Assembly: GCA_964019135.1 (NCBI GenBank)
Contig: OZ025248.1
Coordinates: 52,259,670-52,323,669 of the forward strand
Direction: 5' to 3'
Length of the DNA stretch: 64,000 nucleotides
Source of the DNA: Arenicola marina
Lineage: Eukaryota > Annelida > Polychaeta > Arenicolidae
Shown: piece by piece, positions 1 to 10,960 of the stretch
Position numbering within the stretch: position 1 is the first letter of the stretch
How the letters are laid out: each line of letters opens with the position of its first letter
Made by a program: the position numbers and the translations under genes
The notes under the pieces: generated by a model
The model's database searches: none
What the model was told of the DNA's origin: nothing
What the model saw: the letters and a program-made list of their open reading frames with translations, nothing else

Positions 1-1768
1 TATTATCATAGCAGGACAACAGGTGACTATCATAGCAGGAGAACAGATGACTATCATAGCAGGACAACAGATGGTTATCATGACAGTACAACAGATGGCT
101 ATCATAGCATGACAACAGATGGCTATCATAGCATGAGAACAGATGTCTATCATTGCATGACAACAGATGGCTATAATGTAGGGACAACAGATGACTATCA
201 TAGCATGACAACGGATGGCTATGATAGAAGGACCACAGATGACTATCATAGCATGAGAATAACTGGCTACCATAGCAGGACAACAGATGACTATCATGAA
301 AGACAACAGATGAGTACCATAGCAGGACAACAGATGACTATCATGGCAGGACAACAGATGGCTATCATAGCAGGACAACAGATGGCTATCATAGCAGGAC
401 AACATATGACTATTATAGCAGGACAACAGGTGACTATCATAGCAGGACAACGTGGCTATCATAGCAGGACAACAGATGACTAGCATAGCAGGACAACAGA
501 TGGCTATCATAGCAGGACAACAGATGACTATCATAGCAGGACAACAGATGACTATCATAGCAGGACAACAGAGGGCTATCATAGCAGGACAACAGACGGC
601 TATCATAGCATGACAACAGATGGCTATCATAGCAGGACAACAGATGACTATCATAGCAGGACAACAGATGACTATCATAGCAGGACAACAGATGAGTACC
701 ATAGCAGGACAATAGATGGCTATCATAGCAGGACAACAGATGACTATCATAGCAGGACAACTGACGGCTATTATAGCATGACAACAGATGACTATCATAG
801 CAGGACAACAGATGGTTATCATAGCAGGACAACATATGAGTACCATAGCAGGACAACAGATGGCTATCATAGCAGGACAACAGATGAATATCATGAAAGG
901 ACAACAGATGGCTATCATAGCAGGACAACAGATGGCTATCATAGCAGGACAACATGGCTATCATAGCAGAACAACAGATTATTATCATAGCAGGACAGCA
1001 GATTATTATCATAGCAGGACAACAGGTGACTATCATAGCAGGAGAACAGATGACTACCATAGCAGGACAACAGATGGTTATCATGACAGTACAACAGATG
1101 GCTATCATAGCAGGACAACAGATGTCTATCATTGCATGACAACAGATGGCTATAATGTAGGGACAACAGATGACTATCATAGCATGACAACGGATGGCTA
1201 TGATAGAAGGACCACAGATGACTATCATAGCATGAGAATAACTGGCTACCATAGCAGGACAACAGATGACTATCATGAAAGACAACAGATGAGTACCATA
1301 GCAGGACAACAGTTGACTATCATGGCAGGACAACAGGTGGCTATCATAGCAGGACAACAGATGGCTATCATAGCAGGACAACATATGACTATTATAGCAG
1401 GACAACAGGTGACTATCATAGCAGGACAACGTGGCTATCATACTAGGACAACAGATGACTAGCATAGCAGGACAACAGATGGCTATCATAGCAGGACAAC
1501 AGATGACTAACATAGCAGGACAACAGATGGCTATAATAGCAGGACAACAGATGGCTATTATAGCAGGACAATAGATGACTATCATAGCAGGACAACAGAT
1601 GACTAGCATAGCAGGACAACAGATGGCTATCATAGCAGGACAACGTGGCTATCATAGCAGGACAACAGATGACTAGCATAGCAGGACAACAGATGGCTAT
1701 CATAGCAGGACAACGTGGCTATCATAGCAGGACAACATGTGGCTATCATGACAGGACAGCAGGTGGCC
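1..1768. repeat. 24-bp satellite with higher-order duplication, left edge of window
   Basis: About 73 tandem copies of a 24-bp unit (core ATCATAGCAGGACAACAG) fill this stretch, and the array runs off the left edge. Several variant units (for example the ones with ctataatgta near 171 and 1150, and catgaaagac near 296 and 1275) recur in the same order at an offset of about 979 bp, so a block of roughly 40 units has itself been duplicated. Because 24 is a multiple of three, long open frames occur on both strands; I regard these as by-products of the repeat. Confidence 0.95.
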
Positions 1769-2877
1769 ATTAGTGATCGAGGCCTGCATCATGCATTTTA
1801 GAAGAGTTGTAGGGGTGACGGCCACAGGGCACGGTTGAAAGCCCTATGCTGTTGCATTGTTCATGACGATATCGAACCAAGACGCGGGCCCTGTTCGAAT
1901 AGGCTAGCAATGGAGAAGCATTGTTCCAAGTAAATGGGTTCCTGTTGGCTAGTGACTGATGTGCTGTCAACCTCCTATCCTAATAGCGGAGGTAAACGGA
2001 GCCATTCTGGGCGGTGGGGCTTCTACCTGAACATCAGGTCCAACCCACGGGGCTGGACCAGGCAAAGCCCGAGGGGGACTGGAATTTGTGTGATTGGGTT
2101 AAGATGAAAGGAAGCCGGGTGTTGTGGTGGGGAGTGGAGTGGGAGAGTGATGCGGAACGGGGCCGGCTGCAGAGGTATGGACAAGAACAAGAGGGGAGGA
2201 AGGGTGTGGGGTGTGGAAAGAGGCCAGCTGCAGAGAGAAAGAGACACAAAAGGAAGGGGTTGGAGTAGGTCGACCTGCGACAGACATTAACACGTGAAAA
2301 TATAATGTGGACCTCCTGTTCATAGCAGGTGTCTGTCCCTTTGATAGCATGGGCCTCCTCTCAGGCTCCATTACATCCTTGGCGTTGTAGAGGTCTGGCT
2401 GCCATACCTCTGCTGTTAACCTCACTTTCCCCCCATACACGCCACCCCCCACCCACGTCTCACATGGCAACCCATTTGAGGAGCAAATCTCCACACAAGG
2501 GGAGCCTCGTTCTCACGCCGGAAGTTTCGAGGAAGGCCAGGTGCAGCAAGCTTGTGGCCTGTGGCGCCTGCCACTCACCGTCCCCGCGCGCACGGCGGTT
2601 GCAGAGCGCCGTGCCACACAGCACATGCCTTTCAGGACCGGATGCCCCAAATGGCCGCTATCAGAATGCCTGACATGAAAGCGTGGTGTCTTTATAATAG
2701 AATCACACACGCAGTCTTCCTTCGTCTGAGGCGACGCAGTTAGGCGTCTACAGCCTAATATCATTGCTGATCTGCTCATTTTGGCTAAAACTGGCCATGT
2801 AGAAGGCGGCAAATGTGCAATAACAGGGGATTCGAAACAATCTCCATACTCTAATGAAGCGGCAATATGAGACACAT
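1769..2877. other. non-repeat spacer, no gene seen
   Basis: Mixed unique sequence between two tandem arrays. The short open frames show no recognisable domain and no splice-bounded exon of the EF-hand gene could be found here. I see nothing supportable. Confidence 0.5.
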
Positions 2878-3145
2878 GTGGCTCTACCCTTGGCCATGTG
2901 GCTTCACCCTCGGCCATGTGGCTCTACCCTTAGCCATGTGGCTCTACCCTTAGTCATGTGGCTCTACCCTTGGCCATGTGGCTCTACCCTTGGCCATGTG
3001 GCTCTACCCTTGGCCATGTGGCTCTACCCTTGGCCATGCGGCGACGGTCATGTGGCTATACCCTTGGCCATGCGGCGGAGGTCATGTGGCTCTACCCTTG
3101 GCCATGTGGCTCTACCCTTGACCATGCGGTCCTACCCATCGCCAT
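2878..3145. repeat. 20-bp minisatellite, about 12 copies
   Basis: Tandem copies of a 20-bp unit (core GGCCATGTGGCTCTACCCTT) with small variants (ggcc/tagc/tagt), and interrupted units near 3040-3080. It lies in the presumed intron upstream of the first visible EF-hand exon. Confidence 0.9.
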
Positions 3146-3146
3146 G

Positions 3147-3260
3147 GTTTTTGTGTATTACGTCATCAAACTGGGGGCACTGTCGACGCCTCTTTGCCGC
3201 ATCACAAGAAATGGGATGAGATATGAGACTGTATACATTTCTCATGGGGAGACAAATCGA
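3147..3260 (+). repeat. dispersed repeat copy (GTGTATTACGTCATCA family)
   Basis: The core TTTGTGTATTACGTCATCA followed by a gcactg/cgcctcttt stretch resembles sequence at about 29018-29100 and 52370-52460 (+), 49020-49110 (+, degenerate) and 63885-63955 (reverse). This looks like a short interspersed family; class not recognised. Confidence 0.4.
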
Positions 3261-3360
3261 ACAATACATCCCTGCAATCCATTTAAAATTCAGTATTTCA
3301 GAGAGAAAAAAATGCTGTTATAGTAACTTTAATGTGAACTTTGTGTCTTTTTATCCCCAG

Positions 3361-3458
3361 AAACCTTCCCCGGACATGATCAACGACTTCCGAGTTGCAA
3401 TCCTTAAGACGGCGGACTCCAACCAGGACGGCAAGATTGAACTGGCCGAGTTCGCAAG
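3361..3458 (+). CDS. secretagogin/calbindin-like, exon with EF-hand 4
   Basis: First exon of this gene visible in the window. The acceptor is a pyrimidine-rich stretch ending tatccccag at 3360. Translation starts K-P-S-P-D-M-I-N and contains a canonical 12-residue EF-hand loop, DSNQDGKIELAE, with Asp1, Asn3, Asp5, Gly6, Ile8 and Glu12 all present. The exon ends GCAAG|gttgga. This is a weak donor, but phase 2 joins exactly to the next exon (AG+A = Arg), giving EFARCLPVEHNF, which parallels the 'ARxLxxxENFLLxF' linker of calbindin, calretinin and secretagogin. Comparison with the six-EF-hand family places this as EF-hand 4. Family proteins are cytosolic calcium buffers and sensors. Exons for EF-hands 1-3 were not found and probably lie left of the window. 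Confidence 0.85.
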
Positions 3459-3889
3459 GTTGGAGCCCGGAAAATGTTCAAGGCCTTTTGTTATGCTATT
3501 GCTTTGAGAACATTTGCAATGAGCTTTAACTTTGGCATTATCTCCAACGTCAGGCGGTGTCGCCGACTTGGGTTTGTCAAGCAGCCCTTTCATGCCAGCT
3601 TCTTTCCTCCGCTTGCTCACAGCAATCTACGTCTGCAAGCTGTCGCTGGTGGCATTTGCCCACTTCATCAGCGACGAACATCTCATTGGGACCGGGTTTT
3701 ATTTATGGCGTCTGGACATGGGCATGATAATCCCTTGTGAATTATCTTATTTATATGGGCATTCCTAGAAATTTTATCTTCTTTTTTTCTTGTACCTTTA
3801 CTACTGACGTGAGGCCGAAAATGGGGGGAAATGTGGCCTATCCTTACCATTTGCAGCACTGCCACAGCCTCCTATCCCGGTATTGTGGT

Positions 3890-4760
3890 ATATTCTGGCT
3901 TTGAGTGGTACCATGGGATAATTTGTTATGAGTGGTATTTGATTGGTACAATGACATCATTCGTTATGAGTGGTATTTGATTGGTACAATGACATCATTT
4001 ATTAAGAGTGGTATTTGATTAGTAGTACAATGACATCATTTGCTATGAGTGGTATTTGATTTGTACCATGGCATAATTTTTTATAAGTAGCATTTCATTG
4101 GTACCACGATATTTTGTTGCGAATGATATTTGATTGGCACTACGATATTTTGTTACGAATGGTCTGTGATTGGCACCACGATATTTTGTTGCAAATGATG
4201 TTGATTGGCACCATGATATTTTGTTGCGAATGATATTTGATTGGCACCACGATATTTTGTTACTAATGATCTGGGATTGGCACTACGATATTATGTTACG
4301 AATGGTCTGTGATTGGCACCACGATGTTTTGTTGCGAATGATGTGGATTGGCACCACGATATTTTGTTGCGAATGGTCTGGGATTGGCACCACGATATTT
4401 TGTTGCGAATGATGTTGATTGGCACCACGATATTTTGTTGCAAATGATGTTGATTGGCACCACGATATTTTGTTACGAATGATATTTGATTGGCACTACG
4501 ATATTTTGTTACGAATGGTCTGATTGGCACCACGATATTTTGTTGCGAATGATATTTGATTGGCACTACGATATTTTGTAACGAATGGTCTGTGATTGGC
4601 ACCACGATATTTTGTTACTAATGATCTGTGATTGGCACCACGAAATTTTGTTGCGAATGGTGTTGATTGGTACCACGATATGTTGTTGCGAATGATATTT
4701 GATTGGCACCACGATATTTTGTTGCGAATGGTCTGTGATTGGCACCACGATATCATTATT
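3890..4760. repeat. 33-36-bp intronic minisatellite
   Basis: About 25 imperfect copies of a unit with core GATTGGCACCACGATATTTT followed by gttgcgaatg. The left part (3890-4130) is a more diverged version (gagtggtatttgattggtac). It lies inside the 3459-5534 intron of the EF-hand gene and touches neither splice site. Confidence 0.9.
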
Positions 4761-5180
4761 TCCGTGTGATAGTTGTGGCACCATGAGCACTCTGGAACAC
4801 AACTAATGTGTGATACCTATGGCCGAAGGAGAAGGGGGGGGGGCAACCTGTCAGGACGGAGAAGGGGGGAATCCTGCGCTTCGATATTGAGTTCCTTATG
4901 GGTCTCTGTCCGGCGGTCTGGCAGTAACTGGTCGCCCTTTAAGCGGCTTATGTAGCAATTTCAAATATCTGCGGTGACCCTCGTTTGAATATTGCCTATC
5001 ACTGTCTGATACATCTAAAACATTCTGAATGGAAGGGTACGAGTCGCATGCTTGATCCCAAGGGAGCTTCAGGCTTCCCAATCCCCTGTAGTACATCATA
5101 TCTGGTGCGCCTTTTATCGCCCACTGTTGTAGGACTGGCAGTGTTATGGGGCATTCCGTTCTGCTACAGTGCATAGCAAA

Positions 5181-5304
5181 GTGCGGCATCTATCCGGTCA
5201 CAGCGAGACTGACTAGACTAAATCATAACATGAAATAAAGCAGTGCGGCATCTATCCGGTCACAGCGAGACTGACTAGACTAAACCATAACATGAAATAA
5301 AGCA
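5181..5304. repeat. 62-bp direct duplication
   Basis: Two nearly identical 62-bp copies start at 5181 and 5243 (GTGCGGCATCTATCCGGTCA at the head, aaataaagca at the tail). They differ at one base (aaatcat/aaaccat). Intronic. Confidence 0.9.
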
Positions 5305-5534
5305 GGCTGTGCTGGAATAAGGTGGAACACAAATTTAAAATACGAGATTATTTTCACTTTCTGACCAATATTAGAATATCGGAACATATATGAATGGACT
5401 GATTTCTTACGTTACAGTGTTTGCTGATTTAATATTGTTATTCTATTTAACTGTTCAATGCCATTTCATTGTGTTATTCTATTTAATCATTTAAATTCCT
5501 TTCATTGTAATTCATCATTTTATTTCATTACCAG

Positions 5535-5586
5535 ATGTTTGCCGGTTGAACATAATTTTATGACCAAGTTTGACACCAGAAATGTG
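5535..5586 (+). CDS. secretagogin/calbindin-like, linker exon
   Basis: A 52-bp exon between acceptor tcattaccag (ends 5534) and donor GTG|gtacgt. After the single base that completes Arg from the previous exon it encodes CLPVEHNFMTKFDTRNV. This corresponds to the conserved linker between EF-hands 4 and 5 in the calbindin family, and it ends in phase 0. The exon is too short to be noticed as an open frame. The two matching phases and the family motif are the evidence. Confidence 0.8.
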
Positions 5587-5793
5587 GTACGTACCTTTAT
5601 ACATAAGTACACTTATCGAAATAGAATCGAAGCGAAATAAAATATGAAGATTAATTAACATTTCAGAGTAAATCAAATATAATGTAACATACCTTTACAA
5701 CTTGTAATGTGAAATCTGATCATGCGATAGCTGTGTTGTTTTGTTGGTGTGCAAGGTGCTTGTCGCTCACCGTCTGTCGGTCTCTCCTCCCAG

Positions 5794-5838
5794 ATAACCA
5801 GGAAGGAATTCAATGATATATTCAAGCACTATGACCCG
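5794..5838 (+). CDS. secretagogin/calbindin-like, exon with start of EF-hand 5
   Basis: A 45-bp, phase 0-0 exon between acceptor ctctcctcccag and donor CCG|gtgagt. It encodes ITRKEFNDIFKHYDP: the entering helix and the first two loop residues (D-P) of EF-hand 5. The HYD preceding the split loop resembles secretagogin more than calbindin, as far as I recall the families. Confidence 0.85.
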
Positions 5839-6121
5839 GTGAGTTGTCCTGTTCAGCAGATCTCTTTTTACTTTAACTGATATTATACATTTACTGGTAT
5901 TTAATATGCATTGTTTGTAAATCGTTCATTTGCTGAATATTTAATTTATCGTGCTAGAATCGTGAGAAACAGTTATATCAATGATGCAACCTTATTTAAC
6001 CATTATTCATGTCGTATATTGGGCGGATCACAACGATCGGTTAGACACATTATACTAACCGATAGTTAACCGATTGTTAACCTCTCACAATGATATTGAC
6101 CACCGACTTTACTATCCATAG

Positions 6122-6193
6122 GACGACAACGGATTCATAGAAGGCCAAGAAATCCTTGCCCTGCTCAGGGACATACTGCAGAAGGCCGGAACA
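6122..6193 (+). CDS. secretagogin/calbindin-like, exon completing EF-hand 5
   Basis: A 72-bp, phase 0-0 exon between acceptor tatccatag and donor ACA|gtaagt. With the previous exon it forms the canonical loop DPDDNGFIEGQE (Asp1, Asp3, Asn5, Gly6, Ile8, Glu12), followed by the exiting helix ILALLRDILQKAGT. The intron falls inside the calcium-binding loop. Confidence 0.88.
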
Positions 6194-7537
6194 GTAAGTC
6201 AAGCTTTTAATCAAACTTCCTCTTTAACCAAGCTTCACGGACCACCAATCATGGTCCACCAATCATGGTCCACCAATCATGGCCCACCAATCACGGACCA
6301 CCAATCAATGACCACCTTTCATGGCCGGACCATCCCTCCTTGTCAGCAAAGACTTCCAGCCGTTTTCGGACGGTGTTGGTTGGCCATGACCGTGCATCGT
6401 GTCTTGTAACCCACACACATGTGTCGCCTGGCCGGTAGTAGTATGAAGACACGTCCCTAGTGATTCTATCTACATTCAACTCTCACAGGCAGTTCCTTGG
6501 GGAATAATGATTCAACATTTACATGGCGGCGCGGTGACGGCGCACGTACATGTCGTCCGGGCTTGTCGCCCACCATTACCATGCATCAGCCTCCCGGCCC
6601 GTGCCTCTTCTTCCTCACCCCCCAACCTCCTCCCCGACCGCCCACCGCCCCCCCCCCCCAACCCCCCGGCACCCGGCGCCACCCTCACGACACCCGTCCG
6701 GCACCCTCTCAAACGTGTCGTCTTGGCAACCATGTCGGCTTCCCCCCGAGCGTTCAGGGCGCTGTGTGTGTGTGAAGGGTGGGGACGGGGGGTGGGGGAG
6801 GCGGGGGGTGGGGGAGGCGGGGGGAGGTATAGTTAACGTCACCCCCTCGGTTTGCAGGAAAGTGGTGAAGGGGTGAATATTGTTTATATATTCTGTGAAC
6901 TGGATGAGATGAGCACAAACTGTAGCGATACCCGTTTCATGCCCGAAGTCCTTTGACTGACAGGGACAGAGGGCCATCAATCAGTTATGTAACCATGGCT
7001 CTGGCCGCACAATACCAACAGTTATCTCAGAATTGTTCATGTAAACATATCAATTTTGCAATTTTCACCTGACGACATTACCCAATATTGGAATGTGCAG
7101 ACTGCACTGTGGGTCATATAACTGGTAGGCTCCTCACCCGGGCCGTCAGAGGTCAGCACTAGGCGGATGGCCCCTGGCTGTAGCCTCCAACAGCAAAGTG
7201 GAGGGACTGACCTTTCACTTGCCCCATTGTGCACACTGCCTCGACCACGATTATCGCTTAATGTACTGGTTTAAAACCCGCCAGGCTGGAGACTAAAGGG
7301 CCCCCCCCCCGCGACCTTTCACCCGAGACAGACCCCCATATATAGCGGCGCCTAGCAGACTGGTGGGCGACAGGAACCAACGCTCATTACGCGTCGGCGC
7401 TGGCCACATGTTGACCAGAGCATGCGCATAGGCGCCCTCTATCGCCGCGGCGCCATGGCATCTACGGCGCCCTCTACCGGCGGCTACCAGGTCCAAGCCC
7501 CTCACCAATCCACCCCCCCACCCCCAACCACCCGCCG
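6194..7537. other. intron, part of the 2.4-kb last intron
   Basis: Contains about five copies of a 15-bp unit at 6240-6305 (CACCAATCATGGTC), a C-rich then G-rich low-complexity block at 6600-6835, and otherwise unique sequence. No exon could be supported. The remainder of the intron is the 42-bp minisatellite described next. Confidence 0.6.
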
Positions 7538-8606
7538 TTGTGTGTTGTGCTTTTAGAACGTTGGCGTACACGAGCCGACATGTTTGTTGTGCTTTCAGAA
7601 CGTTGGCGTACACGAGCTGAAAGGTCTGTTGTGCTTTCAGAACGTTGGCGTACACGAGTTGACATGTCCGTTGTGCTTTCAGCACGTTGGCGTACACGAG
7701 CTGACATGTCTGTTGTGCTTTCAGAACGTTGGCGTACACTAGCTGACATGTCTGTTGTGCTTTCAGAACGTTGGCGTACACGAGCTGACATGTCTGTTGT
7801 GCTTTCAGAACGTTGGCGTACACGAGCTGACATGTCTGTTGTGCTTTCAGAACGTTGGCGTACACGAGCTGACATGTCTGTTGTGCTTTCAGAACGTTGG
7901 CGTACACGAGCTGACATGTCTGTTGTGCATTCAAAACGTTGGCGTACACGAGCTGACATATCTGTTGTGCTTTCAGAACTTTGGCGTACACGAGCTGACA
8001 TGTCCGTTGTGCTTTCAGAACGTTGGCGTACACGAGCTGACATGTCTGTTGTGCTTTCAGAACGTTGGCGTACACGAGCTGACATGTCTGTTGTGCTTTC
8101 AGAACGTTGGCGTACACGAGCTGACATGTCCGTTGTGCTTTCAGAACGTTGGCGTACACGAGCTGACATATCTGTTGTGCTTTCAGAACGTTGGCGTACA
8201 CGAGCTGACATGTCTGTTGTGCTTTCAGAACGTGGGCGTACACGAGTTGACATGTCCGTTGTGCTTTCAGAACGTTGGCGTACACGAGTTGACATGTCCG
8301 TTGTGCTTTCAGAACGTTGGCGTACACGAGCTGACATGTCTGTTGTGCTTTCAGAACGTTGGCGTACACGAGCTGACATGTCTGTTGTGCTTTCAGAACG
8401 TTGGCGTACACGACCTGACATATCTGTTGTGCTTTCAAAACGTTGGCGTACACGAGCTGACATGTCTGTTGTGCTTTCAGAACGTTGGCGTACACGAGCT
8501 GACATGTCTGTTGTGCTTTCAGAACGTTGGCGTACACGAGCTGACATGTCTGTTGTGCTTTCAGAACGTTGGCGTACACGAGCTGACATGTCTGTTGTGC
8601 TTTCAG
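7538..8606 (+). repeat. 42-bp minisatellite carrying a splice acceptor and exon start
   Basis: About 25 tandem copies of a 42-bp unit: GTGCTTTCAG, then the first 20 bases of the final exon (AACGTTGGCGTACACGAGCT), then gacatgtctgtt. Each unit therefore holds a pyrimidine-AG acceptor plus exon start. The unit is 14 codons long and open in the exon's reading frame (NVGVHELTCLLCFQ) from about 7743, where a TAG in one unit closes it, through to the exon. Two units (near 7930 and 8440) have CAA instead of CAG and so lack the acceptor. The exon-proximal copy at 8607 is taken as the normal acceptor, but others could be used in frame. Confidence 0.95.
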
Positions 8607-8726
8607 AACGTTGGCGTACACGAGCTGGAGGAGTACCGAACCGACGTCCTCAACATCTACGACAAGAATGCGGACGGCAAGTTATCGCGCGATGAGCTGG
8701 GTCTCCTCCTCTCCGTCGACAAATGA
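8607..8726 (+). CDS. secretagogin/calbindin-like, last exon with EF-hand 6
   Basis: A 120-bp terminal exon, phase 0, that encodes 39 residues and a TGA stop. It follows acceptor tgctttcag, the last of the tandem acceptors. The EF-hand loop DKNADGKLSRDE is canonical (Asp1, Asn3, Asp5, Gly6, Leu8, Glu12). In vertebrate calbindin the last EF-hand is degenerate, whereas in secretagogin it is intact, so secretagogin-like is the better label. The five visible exons give 128 residues covering EF-hands 4-6, and all three loops look competent to bind calcium. Confidence 0.88.
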   Translation, partial: NVGVHELEEYRTDVLNIYDKNADGKLSRDELGLLLSVDK

Positions 8727-8851
8727 TACGACACTGGCCGGCAGCTTTCTCGAACCCACGAACATGGCTAAACTGCGTGCATCGTGCAGCAAGTTTTTTT
8801 CTTCATGGAGAATGGGAGACAGACCTGGAGCTTCTGACGATAAAGCTCGTA

Positions 8852-8857
8852 AATAAA
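8852..8857 (+). other. poly(A) signal of the EF-hand gene
   Basis: AATAAA 126 bp after the stop codon at 8726, giving a short 3' UTR of about 150 nt. Confidence 0.7.
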
Positions 8858-9307
8858 GGTCACCCACTCGACAATCTACGTATCATTGGATATACATGAA
8901 CTACATGAAAACGATATTCGGCCTTAAGGGTTGTCTTCGTTACCTTAAGCGGAGGATATCGTCACTTCAATGTATTCTCAAGTTCAGGTTAATTGGCACG
9001 CACTTTGCACGCTGGGGGAGCGCCGCTCTTTGGCAGCGAGACCAGCGCCTGTAACATTCGAGGATGAATGAAGCATGCCTTGGACGCATTGTATTATTAT
9101 TATTGTAAGTGGGGGTTAAAGCGAGAAATTAATCCACCACTTGTGGGGCCGCGGTAACTGTAACAAACTACAGGTCGGGATTAGCTAGGTGGACTTAGAT
9201 AGTCATTTAGCATCTGACACGACGATTGCATATTGTGAAACTTTTAAAACTGTAAAGTTATTTACGACACAGTAACAAAGGTCTCTACAGTAACAATGAG
9301 GAGAGGC

Positions 9308-9440
9308 TCTCACGTCAGGCGGCCATAGTGACATCAGGTCGCCATGGTGACGTCATGTCGCCATAGTGATGTCAGGTCGCTATAGTAACGTCAGGTCGCC
9401 ATAGTGACATCAAGTCGCTATAAGTGACGTCAGGTCGTCG
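9308..9440. repeat. 19-20-bp minisatellite, about 7 copies
   Basis: Copies of GTCAGGTCGCCATAGTGAC with point variants. Intergenic. Confidence 0.85.
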
Positions 9441-9845
9441 TCAGGAGGCTGGTTCCTCGGCATCACGCCAGGGGAGCCGACAGGTAGTTAATAAATCTAT
9501 TGCGAAGTCCCTGTGGGCGTCTCGGCCGAGCGGACAGCATGAGGAGTCTGGCTCCAGTCATTTTAGCGGGTGTGTTGGTGCAGCTTGTACGCGATTTAAC
9601 TACGGGGCAACATGGACTGCAAAAACTCGTAACCTTGTGTGTGTTGAGGCTGTAACGTTATAGATAGCAGATATACATGTATGTACATGTACACGGCAGA
9701 TGTGACCAGTGACGTAAGACGGTTGTAAGACGCAATACGGCTATTGGTAGTTACATGTATAAATATTAAGGAGAAGGAATGGTGTTAATTCTCTACCCCT
9801 GAGCTACATGTACATACGTGTATCATGCGACCGGTGTGCGAGTCG

Positions 9846-10085
9846 TTCCATCACTAGATGTGTTGTCTCTCACACCACTAGATGCGTTGTCCCTCACACC
9901 ACTAGATGCGTTGTCCCTCACACCACTAGATGTGTTGTCCCTCACATCACTAGATGCGTTGTCCCTCACACCACTAGATGTGTTGTCCCTCACATCACTA
10001 GATGCGTTGTCCCTCACACCACTAGATGTGTTGTCCCTCACATCACTAGATGCGTTGTCCCTCACACCACTAGGTGGGTTGCCCT
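9846..10085. repeat. 24-bp minisatellite, about 10 copies
   Basis: Unit CACTAGATGCGTTGTCCCTC plus acac/acat. Alternating gcg/gtg variants form a two-unit (48-bp) higher-order pattern. It ends about 30 bp before the inverted-repeat element at 10116. Confidence 0.9.
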
Positions 10086-10115
10086 CGCACCGCTGGAGTA
10101 GTGGCACTGATCAAT

Positions 10116-10454
10116 GGGCGCATTTTGTTGGCAACCCGGGTGTATCCCTGCGGTGGACCGAATACCACACTACTCATCGGTTTACCGCCCTACACTTCTT
10201 TCACCCGGGCATGGGTGCGCGCGCATCAATTCGGTATGCTCCGTTCAAAACAGCACGAGACATTCGGGATAAGATGGCGGCTGATTGAAAGGTGATGAGA
10301 GTAGGTTGATTCCAGTGGCCCTACTTGCACCGGATATGAACGCTGTGTGAATATCAGTGGAATAGGTATATCCCTACCGGCGTACCCAGAAGTTCCCCGT
10401 CACGTGTTGCGCGTCTCGGGCGGGATACCGTCCCTGGCATAAGGAAATGCGCCC
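10116..10454 (+). mobile_element. MITE-like element, copy 1
   Basis: A 339-bp element bounded by short terminal inverted repeats, GGGCGCATTT at the left and AAATGCGCCC at the right. A second copy in the same orientation lies at 49737-50070 and shares most of its interior, for example GTTCAAAACAGCACGAGACA and a 'TGGACCGAATAC...CATCGGT.TACCGCCC' stretch. It has no coding capacity. No clear target-site duplication was seen. Best read as a non-autonomous DNA transposon family; superfamily unknown. Confidence 0.75.
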
Positions 10455-10687
10455 ACTAGGAGTGTGAGCGTACGACCAGCGCCTTAGGTCATCTGGCCTT
10501 GTTACATGCACGGTGTGGCGCATTTAGTTCTTATCATTGTCGTTTTCCCATTATGTCTATAACCAAATGTAGCATTCATGTACGATGTATTTGGCATATC
10601 GGTCAGCAGGTAGCTTAATGGCACATTGCACGCATTGTCGAGGCGATCCATCTGAATCCGATTCAGACTGCCATCTTGGGCGCTTGT

Positions 10688-10960
10688 GTTTACAGTGGTA
10701 GACCCCTCTAGACAGGCGTGTGTGTGTGTGGAGGGGGGTCGTCTTTCTTCTGTCTGCTCTGTTGTGGACGCGTGTTTACAGTGGTAGACCCCTTTGGCAG
10801 GCGTGTGTGTGTGTGTGGGTGGGGGGGGGGGGGTAGTCCTTGTTCGCTCTGCTCTCTGGGTCGTCTTTCTGCGGTCTGTCCCCTTGTGCACGCGTGTTTA
10901 GAATGAGAGACGCCCAGGCGTGTGTGTGGGGGGCGGGGAGGGGGTTGGGGGTGGAGGGAG
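10688..10960. repeat. GT/GGGG-rich imperfect repeat, 3 copies
   Basis: Three imperfect copies of about 85-100 bp with heads like GTGTTTACAGTGGTAGACCC, each carrying a (GT)n-G(n) tract. Slippage-prone low-complexity DNA, non-coding. Confidence 0.7.

Noticed and set aside
437..1633. A 398-codon frame in the left satellite
   Set aside because: Pure 24-bp repeat translation (SCYDSHLL-type units), without a plausible start context or unique sequence.
7293..8621. Open frames of 370-440 codons on the minus strand and 385 codons in another plus frame over the 42-bp array
   Set aside because: The unit is a multiple of three and lacks stops in several frames, so long repetitive frames arise automatically. 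Only the plus frame continuous with the EF-hand exon is meaningful.
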